Shown one piece after another: positions 27,694-35,340 of a stretch of 51,349 bases of DNA. The notes beneath the pieces were generated by a model that was given only the letters and a program-made list of their open reading frames with translations, did not search any database and was not told the origin of the DNA. Within the stretch, counting starts at the first letter, position 1. Every line of letters begins with the position of its first letter. The stretch covers positions 1 through 51,349 of the forward strand of contig RZYB01000003.1 in NCBI GenBank assembly GCA_009930495.1, written 5' to 3'. The position numbers and the translations under genes are program-made. The DNA comes from Deltaproteobacteria bacterium. GTDB taxonomy: Bacteria; Desulfobacterota; Desulfovibrionia; Desulfovibrionales; Desulfomicrobiaceae.

Positions 27694-28650
27694 ATGGCCA
27701 AGCACGGCTTTTCCTTTCTTGTCTGCGCGGACACGGAACTGATCAAGGACCGGGTCGCAGACCTCCTGCACGACTCTGGGGGCTTCGCGGCCAAATTTTT
27801 TTGGGGTGACGAGGAGTTGCCGGCCGAATACTGGCAGGCCTTGACCGTGCCGGCCATGATGGCTCCACCCACCGCCGTGGTCCTGCGCCGGGCCCAGGAG
27901 CAAGGCGAGGAGTTCTGGTCCAAGGTGTCTTCGATCCTGGCCATGGCCCGCTCGTCCATCTGGCCCATGTTTTGCCTGGAAGGCGAGTGGAAGGCGGGCA
28001 AGCCGGCCGTGGCCAAGCACATCACCAAGGGAAAATACTGGGCCGTGGCCCAGTCCAAGGGCTGGATCTGGGAGCATCCGGGCCTGTCCCGCAACACTAT
28101 CGGACAGGAATTGGACCGGTTCGCGGCCAAAAATGGCCGCGCCCTGGCACCGGGGGTCAAAAAACACCTGGGCGAGGTTCTCCCGCTCGCGACCATTGCC
28201 CTGCGCAACGAGCTGGACAAGATCCTTCTTCGGGCCGGCGACGCCACGACCATCACCCTGTCCCACCTGGACGCCCTGACCCAGGAAGAAGCATTCGACA
28301 TCTTCGCCTTCCTGCGCGGCCTGCAACACCCCAATGGTCGCCGCGTCGCCTGGGACCGCGTTCTCAACGACCCGGCCATGGCCAGCGGCGACATGATCTT
28401 TCCCATCTCGGCCCTGCTCGTGCGCGAAGCACGCCAGCTCTGGCATCTGGCCCACGGCGAGGACTCCAAGGTAAGCCTGCCTCCCGGCATGAAAGCGGAC
28501 AAGAAAAAGCTGGCCCAGCGACTGGGTCCGGCCCGCATCGGTCGCTTTTGGGATCTGGCCCTCAAGGCCGACACCGATATCAAAACCGGACGCGTCAAGC
28601 CGTTCCAGGCCATGGAAGCTCTCATCCGCGACGTGCAGCGTCTATGGTGA
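27694..28650 (+). CDS. holA: DNA polymerase III delta subunit
   Basis: A 318-residue clamp-loader subunit that opens the sliding clamp. Sequence similarity in this family is low. The N-terminal FSFLVCADTELIKDRVADLL, the mid LRNELDKILL and ITLSHLDAL, and LTQEEAFDIFAFLRGL fit HolA. Its position after leuS-lptE matches the holA order of many proteobacteria. It overlaps radC by 7 bp. Confidence 0.85.
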   Translation: MAKHGFSFLVCADTELIKDRVADLLHDSGGFAAKFFWGDEELPAEYWQALTVPAMMAPPTAVVLRRAQEQGEEFWSKVSSILAMARSSIWPMFCLEGEWKAGKPAVAKHITKGKYWAVAQSKGWIWEHPGLSRNTIGQELDRFAAKNGRALAPGVKKHLGEVLPLATIALRNELDKILLRAGDATTITLSHLDALTQEEAFDIFAFLRGLQHPNGRRVAWDRVLNDPAMASGDMIFPISALLVREARQLWHLAHGEDSKVSLPPGMKADKKKLAQRLGPARIGRFWDLALKADTDIKTGRVKPFQAMEALIRDVQRLW

Positions 28651-29321
28651 ACCCGCCCGGCAACGATGGCCACCGCGCCCGCCTGCGGACCCGGCTGGCC
28701 AAAAATCCCCAGGACCTGGCCGACTACGAACTCCTTGAACTGTTGCTGGCCCACGCCCTCCCCCGCAAGGACACCAAGCCCATGGCCAAGGCCTTGCTGG
28801 CCCGGTTCGGCTCCATGGACGAGGTTTTGCGGACCGATCCGGACCGCCTGACCGAGGTCCAGGGTCTGGGCCAGGGCGTGGCCATGTTCTGGCGCTTGCT
28901 CCAGGAATGTCACGCCCGCCGCGCCCAGGACTGCGTCCGCGACAAGGTCAAATTTTCCTCTCCCGAACAAGTGCGGAGCATGGTCTGCGCGCGTCTTGGC
29001 CACCTCGCCAAGGAAGAATTCTGGGTCATTCTGGTGGACAACCAAAACCGTTTGATCAATTTCGAACGTGTTTTCAGCGGCACGGTGGACCAAACCGCGG
29101 CCTACCCACGCGAAATCCTCGAATTGACCCTGCGCCACAAGGCCAGCGGCCTGATTTTGGTCCACAACCACCCCGGTGGCGATCCCACGCCCTCCGTTCA
29201 GGATAAAAATCTGACTGAATCTGTTTCCAGGGGCGCCAAAGAGCTTGGAATCCGTCTGCTGGACCATCTTATTGTCACGGGCGAGACCTATTCCAGCTTC
29301 CGAAGCCTGAATTTGCTCTGA
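28644..29321 (+). CDS. radC: RadC-type JAB/MPN domain protein
   Basis: A 225-residue protein. The N-terminal helix-hairpin-helix-like part (TEVQGLGQGVA) and the C-terminal JAB domain with FWVILVDNQNRLI, the catalytic HNHPGGDPTPS and a downstream LLDHLIVTG are all RadC features. The family looks like a zinc metalloprotease or nuclease, but its role in repair is not firmly established. The start ATG at 28644 lies inside the end of holA; GTG 28647 is an alternative. It closes the long operon, followed by a hairpin. Confidence 0.9.
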   Translation: MVNPPGNDGHRARLRTRLAKNPQDLADYELLELLLAHALPRKDTKPMAKALLARFGSMDEVLRTDPDRLTEVQGLGQGVAMFWRLLQECHARRAQDCVRDKVKFSSPEQVRSMVCARLGHLAKEEFWVILVDNQNRLINFERVFSGTVDQTAAYPREILELTLRHKASGLILVHNHPGGDPTPSVQDKNLTESVSRGAKELGIRLLDHLIVTGETYSSFRSLNLL

Positions 29322-29335
29322 TTTTCGCCTCGTCG

Positions 29336-29359
29336 AGGGAAAAAACCGCTTTTTTCCCT
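29336..29359 (+). terminator. Terminator after radC
   Basis: AGGGAAAAAA (29336-29345) and TTTTTTCCCT (29350-29359) form a 10-bp stem with a CCGC loop. It is the likely end of the 16-kb operon and lies immediately upstream of the lon promoter. Confidence 0.7.
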
Positions 29360-29386
29360 TGCCTGCCCCTTGAATCGACTTATACT
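29359..29386 (+). promoter_or_regulatory. Promoter for lon, possibly with an overlapping heat-shock element
   Basis: TTGCCT at 29359-29364 and TATACT at 29381-29386 are 16 bp apart, a good sigma-70-type promoter. Inside it CCTTGAAT (29368-29375) resembles the sigma-32 -35 element, but the matching -10 region (TCTCACTT from about 29389) is only a partial fit. The leader before the lon ATG would be about 50 nt. Confidence 0.5.
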
Positions 29387-29444
29387 TGTCTCACTTTTCG
29401 CGAATCCAGACCATTCGCGCCCCCCCTATCACGAGGAGAAACCC

Positions 29445-31856
29445 ATGAGCGACGAACACACGCCCGCTTCGGAGCAAAATACCCCCCCGACCACCGAACC
29501 GACGGAAAACGCCAGTGCCGAGGGCGCCATGGAGGAAGCGGATATTCCGACCACCCTGCCCTTGCTGGCCGTGCGGGACATTGTCGTTTTCAATTACATG
29601 ATCCTGCCCCTTTTTGTAGGGCGTGAAAAAAGCGTCCAGGCCGTGGATGCGGCCTTGAACAGCAACCGGTATATCCTGATCTGCACCCAAAAAGACGAAA
29701 GCGTCGACGATCCAGGTCCGGACGACCTCTATCAGGTTGGCACGGTGGCCATGATCATGCGCATGCTGAAAATGCCCGATGGCCGTCTCAAAGTTCTGGT
29801 CCAGGGGCTGACCCGGGCCCGGATCACGAACTTCGTCCAGCACGAGCCCTATGACACGGTCGACATCGAACTCATCGACGAGCTGGTCATGGAAAACCCC
29901 GGCCCCCAGGAGGAGGCGTTGTTGCGCACGGTCAAGGAACAGAGTGAAAAAATCCTGAGCCTGCGCGGCATCGACTCCACCGAAATCATGAACGTGCTCA
30001 ATTCCGTCAACGAGCATGGCCGGCTGGCCGATTTGGTGGCCTCCAACCTGCGCATGAAGGCATCCGAGGCCCAACGCATCCTGGAAAGCCACGACCCCAT
30101 CGAACGCCTGAATCTGGTCAACACGCAGCTGGTCAAGGAAGTCGAAGTGGCCTCCATGCAGGCCAAGATCCAGTCCATGGCCAAGGAAGGCATGGACAAG
30201 GCCCAACGCGAGTATTTCCTGCGCGAGCAATTAAAGGCCATCCGTCGCGAACTCGGCGACAAGGGTGGCGAGGGCGAGGAGATGGAGGAACTGCGCTCCA
30301 CCCTCAACTCCCTGGGCCTGCCCAAAAAAGTCAAAAAGGAAGCCGACAAGCAACTGACACGCCTGGAATCCATGCACCCGGACAGTTCCGAGGCCACGGT
30401 CCTGCGCACCTATCTGGACTGGATCATCGACCTGCCCTGGAAAAAAACCTCCAAGGACCGCCTGGACATCAAGGAAGCCGCCAAAATCCTCAACGAGGAC
30501 CACTACAATCTGGAAAAGGTCAAGGAACGCATTCTCGAATACCTGAGCGTGCGCAAGCTGAACCCGTCCATGAAAGGCCCCATTCTGTGTTTTGTCGGCC
30601 CTCCCGGCGTGGGCAAGACATCCCTGGGCAAATCCATCGCCCGCTCCCTGGGGCGCAAATTCGTGCGCATGTCCCTGGGCGGGATGCGTGACGAAGCGGA
30701 AATCCGGGGCCATCGCCGGACCTACATCGGAGCCATGCCCGGTCGCATCATCCAGTCCATGAAGGACGCGGCGACCATCAACCCGGTCATCATGCTCGAC
30801 GAAATCGACAAGCTCGGCAGCGACTTCCGGGGCGATCCGTCCTCGGCCCTCTTGGAGGTGCTTGATCCGGAACAAAACAATTCCTTCACCGACCACTACC
30901 TGAACGTGCCCTATGACCTGTCCAAGGTCATGTTCATCTGCACGGCCAACATGCTCGATACCATCCCCTCGGCCCTGCTGGACCGCATGGAGGTCATCCG
31001 CATCCCCGGCTACACGGAACAGGAAAAAATCACCATTGCCCGACGCTATCTGCTGACCCGTCAAATCAAGGAAAACGGTCTGACCAACGAAAACCTGATC
31101 GTGTCCGACGCGGTCTTGTCCGAAATTATCCGTGGTTACACGCGGGAAGCGGGCCTGCGCAACCTTGAACGTGAAATTGGCTCGGTCTGTCGCAAGTACG
31201 CGCGCAAGGTGGCCGAGGGCAAAAAAGGCCCCTTCCGGGTGACCAGCGCGGCCCTGGTCAAGCTCTTGGGGCAACCCAAGTTCATGGACGAGGAACGTGA
31301 GCAGACCATGCCTCCGGGGGTGGCTCTGGGTCTGGCCTGGACTCCGTACGGCGGGGAAATTCTGCACATCGAGTGCAGCCTGCTGCCGGGCAAGGGCAAA
31401 CTGCTGCTGACCGGCAAGCTCGGCGACGTGATGAAGGAAAGCGCCCAGGCGGCCCTGAGCTTCGCCCGGACCAAAAGCGCGAGCCTGAACATCGCCGACG
31501 ATTTCTTCGACACCCACGACATCCACATCCATGTCCCGGCCGGTGCCACGCCCAAGGATGGGCCGTCGGCTGGCGTGACCCTGTACACGGCCCTGGTCTC
31601 GGCCATCACCAATACGCCCATAGCCTCGGATATTGCCATGACCGGCGAGATTACCCTGCGCGGGCGGGTCATGCCCGTGGGCGGCATCAAGGAAAAAATC
31701 CTGGCCGCGGTCAGCCACGGCGTGAGCAAGGTGCTCATCCCGGCCAAGAACGCCCACGACCTGGACGAAATACCCAAGGACTTGCGCAAGCGCATCGTGG
31801 TCAAAACAGTGGAATGCGTGGACGAAATCTGGCCGGAAGTCCGGGTCCAGAAATAG
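29445..31856 (+). CDS. lon: ATP-dependent Lon protease
   Basis: An 803-residue cytoplasmic AAA+ protease. It has an N-terminal LAN substrate domain from about residue 35 (PLLAVRDIVVFNYMILPLF), a coiled-coil region, the Walker A FVGPPGVGKTS, Walker B VIMLDEIDK, the SPRGD-like sensor region and a Ser/Lys dyad domain with TPKDGPSAGVTLYTAL and the Lys in VGGIKEKILAA. The Ser/Thr/Glu-rich first 35 residues are poorly conserved. ATG 29445 with ACGAGGAGAAA is preferred over an upstream TTG at 29370. Confidence 0.96.
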   Translation: MSDEHTPASEQNTPPTTEPTENASAEGAMEEADIPTTLPLLAVRDIVVFNYMILPLFVGREKSVQAVDAALNSNRYILICTQKDESVDDPGPDDLYQVGTVAMIMRMLKMPDGRLKVLVQGLTRARITNFVQHEPYDTVDIELIDELVMENPGPQEEALLRTVKEQSEKILSLRGIDSTEIMNVLNSVNEHGRLADLVASNLRMKASEAQRILESHDPIERLNLVNTQLVKEVEVASMQAKIQSMAKEGMDKAQREYFLREQLKAIRRELGDKGGEGEEMEELRSTLNSLGLPKKVKKEADKQLTRLESMHPDSSEATVLRTYLDWIIDLPWKKTSKDRLDIKEAAKILNEDHYNLEKVKERILEYLSVRKLNPSMKGPILCFVGPPGVGKTSLGKSIARSLGRKFVRMSLGGMRDEAEIRGHRRTYIGAMPGRIIQSMKDAATINPVIMLDEIDKLGSDFRGDPSSALLEVLDPEQNNSFTDHYLNVPYDLSKVMFICTANMLDTIPSALLDRMEVIRIPGYTEQEKITIARRYLLTRQIKENGLTNENLIVSDAVLSEIIRGYTREAGLRNLEREIGSVCRKYARKVAEGKKGPFRVTSAALVKLLGQPKFMDEEREQTMPPGVALGLAWTPYGGEILHIECSLLPGKGKLLLTGKLGDVMKESAQAALSFARTKSASLNIADDFFDTHDIHIHVPAGATPKDGPSAGVTLYTALVSAITNTPIASDIAMTGEITLRGRVMPVGGIKEKILAAVSHGVSKVLIPAKNAHDLDEIPKDLRKRIVVKTVECVDEIWPEVRVQK

Positions 31857-31878
31857 CGTGGAATGCCTCTAAACGCGA

Positions 31879-31909
31879 AGCCCCGCCATCCAGCAAGGAT
31901 GACGGGGTT
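31879..31909 (+). terminator. Hairpin after lon
   Basis: CCCCG-C-CATCC and GGATG-A-CGGGG form a GC-rich stem with one mismatch and a 5-nt loop, 23 bp after the lon stop. The T-tract downstream is weak, so it is probably a lon terminator but possibly only a transcript-stabilising end. Confidence 0.55.
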
Positions 31910-31973
31910 CAGGCTGCTGCCAAAGTCATCTCAAAACCATCATCAAATGACGGTTGTTTTGCTATGAAAGCGG

Positions 31974-32141
31974 CTACGCAGCACAGGATCCAAACAACTG
32001 AAATACGAATTCGTCTGCATCGAGCGCTTGGTTCCGAAGGATCACCTGCTTCGCAAAATCACCAAATTCGTCGATTTCCGTTTCATCCTCGACAAGGTCA
32101 AAGACCTGTACTGTCCTGACAACGGCCGCCCGGCTCTTGTC
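31974..32141 (+). pseudogene. Remnant of an IS1182-family transposase (N-terminal part only)
   Basis: The plus-strand frame here reads LRSTGSKQLKYEFVCIERL, VPKDHLLRKITKFVDFRF and KVKDLYCPDNGRPAL, which is the characteristic start of IS1182-type DDE transposases. It has no start codon at the expected place (an ATG at 31964 is out of frame), and the similarity stops after about 55 codons where the family continues with a conserved DPVVLFK stretch. No inverted repeats or catalytic domain remain. It is a decayed insertion between lon and the MFS gene. The rest of the 350-bp gap holds only two hairpins. Confidence 0.7.
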
Positions 32142-32151
32142 AGTGGTCTGG

Positions 32152-32174
32152 ACCACGCTTTGCGTGGTTTTTTA
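32152..32174 (+). terminator. Terminator hairpin before the MFS gene
   Basis: ACCACGC (32152-32158) and GCGTGGT (32162-32168) form a 7-bp stem with a TTT loop followed by TTTTTATTTT. Reads on the plus strand and separates the lon/IS remnant region from the MFS gene. Confidence 0.75.
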
Positions 32175-32206
32175 TTTTGGGCCGCCCCCAACCTACGGAG
32201 CATGGC

Positions 32207-33421
32207 ATGGGTTTCTTCCACGATACATTCACGGCGCGCCCTGCCCTGCCCGAGGAGGTCAAACGCCTCGGCTGGGTCAGTTTCTTCACCGATGTGGCCT
32301 CGGAAATGATCTATCCGGTGGTGCCGCTCTTCCTGACCTCGGTGCTTGGCGCGCCGGTGGCCATCCTGGGGACCATCGAGGGTCTGGCCGAGGTCATCGT
32401 CAGTCTGATGAAAGGCCTTTCCGGCTGGCATTGCGACAAACTGGGGCGCCGCGTACCGTATATCCGGTGGGGCTATGGCCTCGGGGCCATGTCCAAACCG
32501 CTCATGGCCATGGCCTTTTCCTGGCCCACAATCCTGCTGGCCCGGGCCGTGGACCGCACCGGCAAAGGATTGCGCACCACGGCCCGGGACGCCCTCATCG
32601 CCGACGCCGTGGACGCATCCCAGGGCGGCCAGGCCTTCGGCTTCCACCGCATGATGGACACGGCCGGGGCCATGCTCGGCGTGCTTCTGGCCACGATCCT
32701 GCTGGCCCTGCTCCCCGGCCACTACCGGATTGTTTTCCTGGTCGCCACGCTGCCCGGACTGGCGGCGGTATGGCTGACCTTCCGGCTGAAGGAAGCCGCA
32801 CAGGCCCCGGCCTGCGCGCAATCCTCGACCCGCGACCTATTCACCGGCCAGGCCTGGGTCAGCCTGCCAAAAGCGTTCTGGATGACCCTGGCCCCGCTCC
32901 TCGTCTTCGCCTTCGCCAACTCCTCGGACACGTTCCTCATTCTGCGGGCCAAGAACCTGGGCCTCTCCGACACCCAGTCCATCATGGCCTACCTGCTCTT
33001 CAACCTTGTCTATGCCCTCAGCGCCTACCCGCTCGGCATCTTGAGCGACCGCGTGGGCCGCTGGCGAATGATCCTTTGCGGCTGGGCGTTGTATGGCTTC
33101 GTCTATCTGGGCGTGGCCTGGGCGGACATGAGCGACGTGTGGTGGCTTTTTGCCGTGTACGGCCTGTTCATGGGGCTGACCGACGGCGTCGACCGCGCCC
33201 TCATCCGCGACCAAATCCCCGAGGACCGCAAGGGCACGGCCATGGGCATCTTCCACATGGGAGTCGGGTTCATGGCCCTGGCCGGAAGCATCGCCGCCGG
33301 ATTGTGCTGGGATCTCATCGGACCTGGAGCGCCCTTCGTGCTCGACGGAGTGGCGGCGTTTCTGGCTGTTCTGGTCGCGGTGACGTTGCGCAAACACATC
33401 ACGGGCGAGGCGGAAAACTGA
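32207..33421 (+). CDS. MFS transporter
   Basis: A 404-residue polytopic inner-membrane protein with about 11-12 hydrophobic segments. The loop between helices 2 and 3 has GWHCDKLGRRVPYIRWGYG, and the following ARAVDRTGKGLRTTARDALIAD is a recurrent signature of one MFS subgroup. The substrate cannot be told from sequence. ACGGAG at 32195-32200 precedes ATG 32207; an in-frame ATG at 32177 would put the start close to a terminator. It has its own transcription unit between the IS remnant and the convergent envelope cluster. Confidence 0.88.
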   Translation: MGFFHDTFTARPALPEEVKRLGWVSFFTDVASEMIYPVVPLFLTSVLGAPVAILGTIEGLAEVIVSLMKGLSGWHCDKLGRRVPYIRWGYGLGAMSKPLMAMAFSWPTILLARAVDRTGKGLRTTARDALIADAVDASQGGQAFGFHRMMDTAGAMLGVLLATILLALLPGHYRIVFLVATLPGLAAVWLTFRLKEAAQAPACAQSSTRDLFTGQAWVSLPKAFWMTLAPLLVFAFANSSDTFLILRAKNLGLSDTQSIMAYLLFNLVYALSAYPLGILSDRVGRWRMILCGWALYGFVYLGVAWADMSDVWWLFAVYGLFMGLTDGVDRALIRDQIPEDRKGTAMGIFHMGVGFMALAGSIAAGLCWDLIGPGAPFVLDGVAAFLAVLVAVTLRKHITGEAEN

Positions 33422-33691
33422 TCCACTTAGCGGGGAAGAAAGGGATGCCGGCCAAACCAGAGACACCGCCTCGATCCGGATATTCGTATCCTTAAACACA
33501 GGGATCGTGTCGCAGACAGTGGAAATGAATGAACCGAGGGCGGGAACCATGAGGAACGCCGCGAGGTCCGCTGCATCATTTCGTGCGTTTATGGACGGAC
33601 TGATCGTGTCCGTTTTCAAACTCAGGGCAAAAGGTGCATATCTGATTCCGCTCGTTCCGAGCTTGTCGGTCCTTGAACGGAAGATAACGCG
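33422..33691. other. Intergenic gap between convergent genes, no gene called
   Basis: A gap of 270 bp separates the stop of the MFS gene from the stop of the phosphatase-like gene. Open frames cross it on both strands, but each runs antisense into a neighbouring real gene, lacks a clear ribosome site and resembles nothing I recognise. No strong hairpin or repeat was seen. Confidence 0.4.
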
Positions 33692-34264
33692 TCAGTGTTT
33701 TTGGGAATTCATGAAGCGCCTGAAACTTTTATCCATGGCGGCGCTCTTTTTCCAGATAAAAAATGGAGCATGGCCACGCCAAAGGGAAAGTTCCAGTTCC
33801 GCACGATGCGGCGCGGCATGTTCCCCCGCGATCATCCACGCGGCCGCGACGAGGCCCGTGCGGTCCGCGCCGCCATCGCAGTGGATCAGGATTGGCTTGG
33901 GAGCGAGCCGGACGAGTTCAATGATCTCCGCGAGATCGAAAGGCGTCACGAACTTCCTGGCGGACAATTTTCGATCATAGTGTTCAACACCAGCAGCTCC
34001 GCACGCTTCGATTTCCTCCGCATACCACCTGGAGGATGATCGACCTCGCAAATTCAATACGCTGCGGATGGCGTAGGTGCGCAGAACATGGTCAAGCCTG
34101 GTCGGGGGCAATTGTCCGGATCGGTAGACCGCGCCCGGAGTGAGCACCGCGAAATTGCCGTTTATCCAGATATTCAGGAACACGGCAAAGGCGATCACCA
34201 GCATCACGACGCCAAGATAGCCGAGCAAAAATTTCAAACCGGCGGTGAAGAAAAATGAGCGCAT
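33692..34264 (-). CDS. Membrane-anchored tyrosine/dual-specificity phosphatase-like protein
   Basis: A 190-residue protein with an N-terminal membrane anchor (about residues 9-32) followed by a Cys-based phosphatase domain. VYRSGQL is typical of the family start, and the P-loop is HCDGGADRTG (HC-X5-R), with catalytic Cys and Arg intact. The general-acid region is not obvious. Related enzymes act on phosphotyrosine, phosphoinositides or phosphatidylglycerophosphate; here the membrane anchor and the envelope genes upstream suggest a lipid or envelope-sugar phosphate (inference). It is the last gene of the minus-strand cluster, 53 bp after the metallophosphoesterase. The ribosome site is weak. 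Confidence 0.8.
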   Translation of the reverse strand: MRSFFFTAGLKFLLGYLGVVMLVIAFAVFLNIWINGNFAVLTPGAVYRSGQLPPTRLDHVLRTYAIRSVLNLRGRSSSRWYAEEIEACGAAGVEHYDRKLSARKFVTPFDLAEIIELVRLAPKPILIHCDGGADRTGLVAAAWMIAGEHAAPHRAELELSLWRGHAPFFIWKKSAAMDKSFRRFMNSQKH

Positions 34265-34317
34265 CGTTGTTTTTCAGAGCGCCGCGTCCCGGGAACAGCT
34301 CCTGGGACGAAGCCGCC

Positions 34318-35184
34318 TCAGCTCCCGCCGGTTCGCTTCCTGAACAATCCAGCCACGGCCAGGGCCATGATCGCGTTGCCCACGGCAAAAAGCACGGGAT
34401 GCGCCAGCATCATCGGCCCAATGCGGACCACGGAATTCAACTCCAGCCAGTCGCCAAAATCGAACCGCGCCGCCACCGGCAGGATGCGCTCCGAGACCAT
34501 GTCCGACCCAACGGTCAGGGCCACGGCGTGGTGAAACTGCTTCCCCATCGATTCGTGCAGGTGCGCCCCGCCGCCACCGGTGACGAGATACTCCACCCCG
34601 CGCAGCCAAGTCTGGTTGTAGCCGTGAAAATCCGCAGCCACGGCGTAGTCAATATGCAGATCCTCGAAAATCCGCGTCAGTTCAGCCTCGTCGGTCGTGT
34701 GCCGTTCCTTGATGTCTGGCGAGACCCAGGGAGGAATGTGCATGAACACGAAACGCCTGCGATACTTTCCAAGGTCCTGGCCCGCCAGGGAGCGCAGATA
34801 ATCCAGGGACTCGCGGTTGGAAAAGCGCCTGTCGAGATGACTGATGAAGGCGAACAGACAATCGCCATGGACAAAGGAAAAATTGCGCGGCCCGTAGTCG
34901 CGCGCGAACGCGTCCAGGTCGTATTTTTTGGGATCGACATCATGATTGCCGGGCGTGAAAAAGACAGGACAGGTAAAGCCGTACTCCGGGCATTCCTGCC
35001 GGTAATAGGCGTGCCAGTCCGTGGACCCCGCATCGACCCAATCTCCGAGAATGACCACGAAATCCGGCTTGGCCGCGTTGATGTCCTCGGCCAGGGCCTC
35101 GAACGTCCCCTTGCTGCGGGGATCGCCGACCACGACGAAAGTGAATGGCGCTCCCGGATCGGAAGCGGGCAGCATCGTTCGCAC
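34318..35184 (-). CDS. Metallophosphoesterase domain, downstream part of an interrupted gene
   Basis: A calcineurin-like phosphoesterase of about 288 residues. Metal-binding motifs are complete: VVGDPRSKG in place of the usual D-x-H, GDWVD, GNHD, MHIPPW and ADFHGYNQ. A C-terminal hydrophobic helix (AHPVLFAVGNAIMALAVAG) suggests a second membrane anchor. GTG 35184 has no ribosome site and sits two codons after an in-frame TAG. The same frame upstream encodes a 50-residue membrane anchor that starts with normal coupling to the glycosyltransferase gene. The original protein was probably one 340-residue chain. Here it is either broken, read through, or reinitiated. Confidence 0.75.
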   Translation of the reverse strand: MRTMLPASDPGAPFTFVVVGDPRSKGTFEALAEDINAAKPDFVVILGDWVDAGSTDWHAYYRQECPEYGFTCPVFFTPGNHDVDPKKYDLDAFARDYGPRNFSFVHGDCLFAFISHLDRRFSNRESLDYLRSLAGQDLGKYRRRFVFMHIPPWVSPDIKERHTTDEAELTRIFEDLHIDYAVAADFHGYNQTWLRGVEYLVTGGGGAHLHESMGKQFHHAVALTVGSDMVSERILPVAARFDFGDWLELNSVVRIGPMMLAHPVLFAVGNAIMALAVAGLFRKRTGGS

Positions 35185-35187
35185 GTG

Positions 35188-35340
35188 CTAGAAATTGCCG
35201 AAATTCTCCGGCAGCACGCTTGATCGGGCCGCACTTGTGGCGACAACGGCGTAAACTTGCACGCCAAGAGCCAGCGCATACAACCCAACCATGCTCCACA
35301 ACAACCGCCGTCCGAGGGCGGCCCACAGGAAATGCTTCAT
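35188..35340 (-). pseudogene. N-terminal membrane-anchor part of the interrupted metallophosphoesterase gene
   Basis: Fifty codons, opening MKHFLWAALGRRLLWSMVGL with a hydrophobic helix at about residues 12-34, end in TAG at 35190-35188. The ATG at 35340 overlaps the stop of the glycosyltransferase gene as ATGA, the usual arrangement for a translationally coupled gene. The frame continues after the TAG with CAC GTG into the phosphoesterase domain, without a shift. The TAG most simply reflects one nonsense substitution of a sense codon. Confidence 0.7.

Noticed and set aside
32837-33619. Minus-strand open frame starting in the MFS-phosphatase gap
   Set aside because: Most of it is antisense to the MFS gene, and its first 65 codons resemble nothing I recognise.
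33507-33980. Plus-strand open frame over the MFS-phosphatase gap
   Set aside because: It runs antisense into the phosphatase-like gene and lacks a convincing start; no domain is visible.
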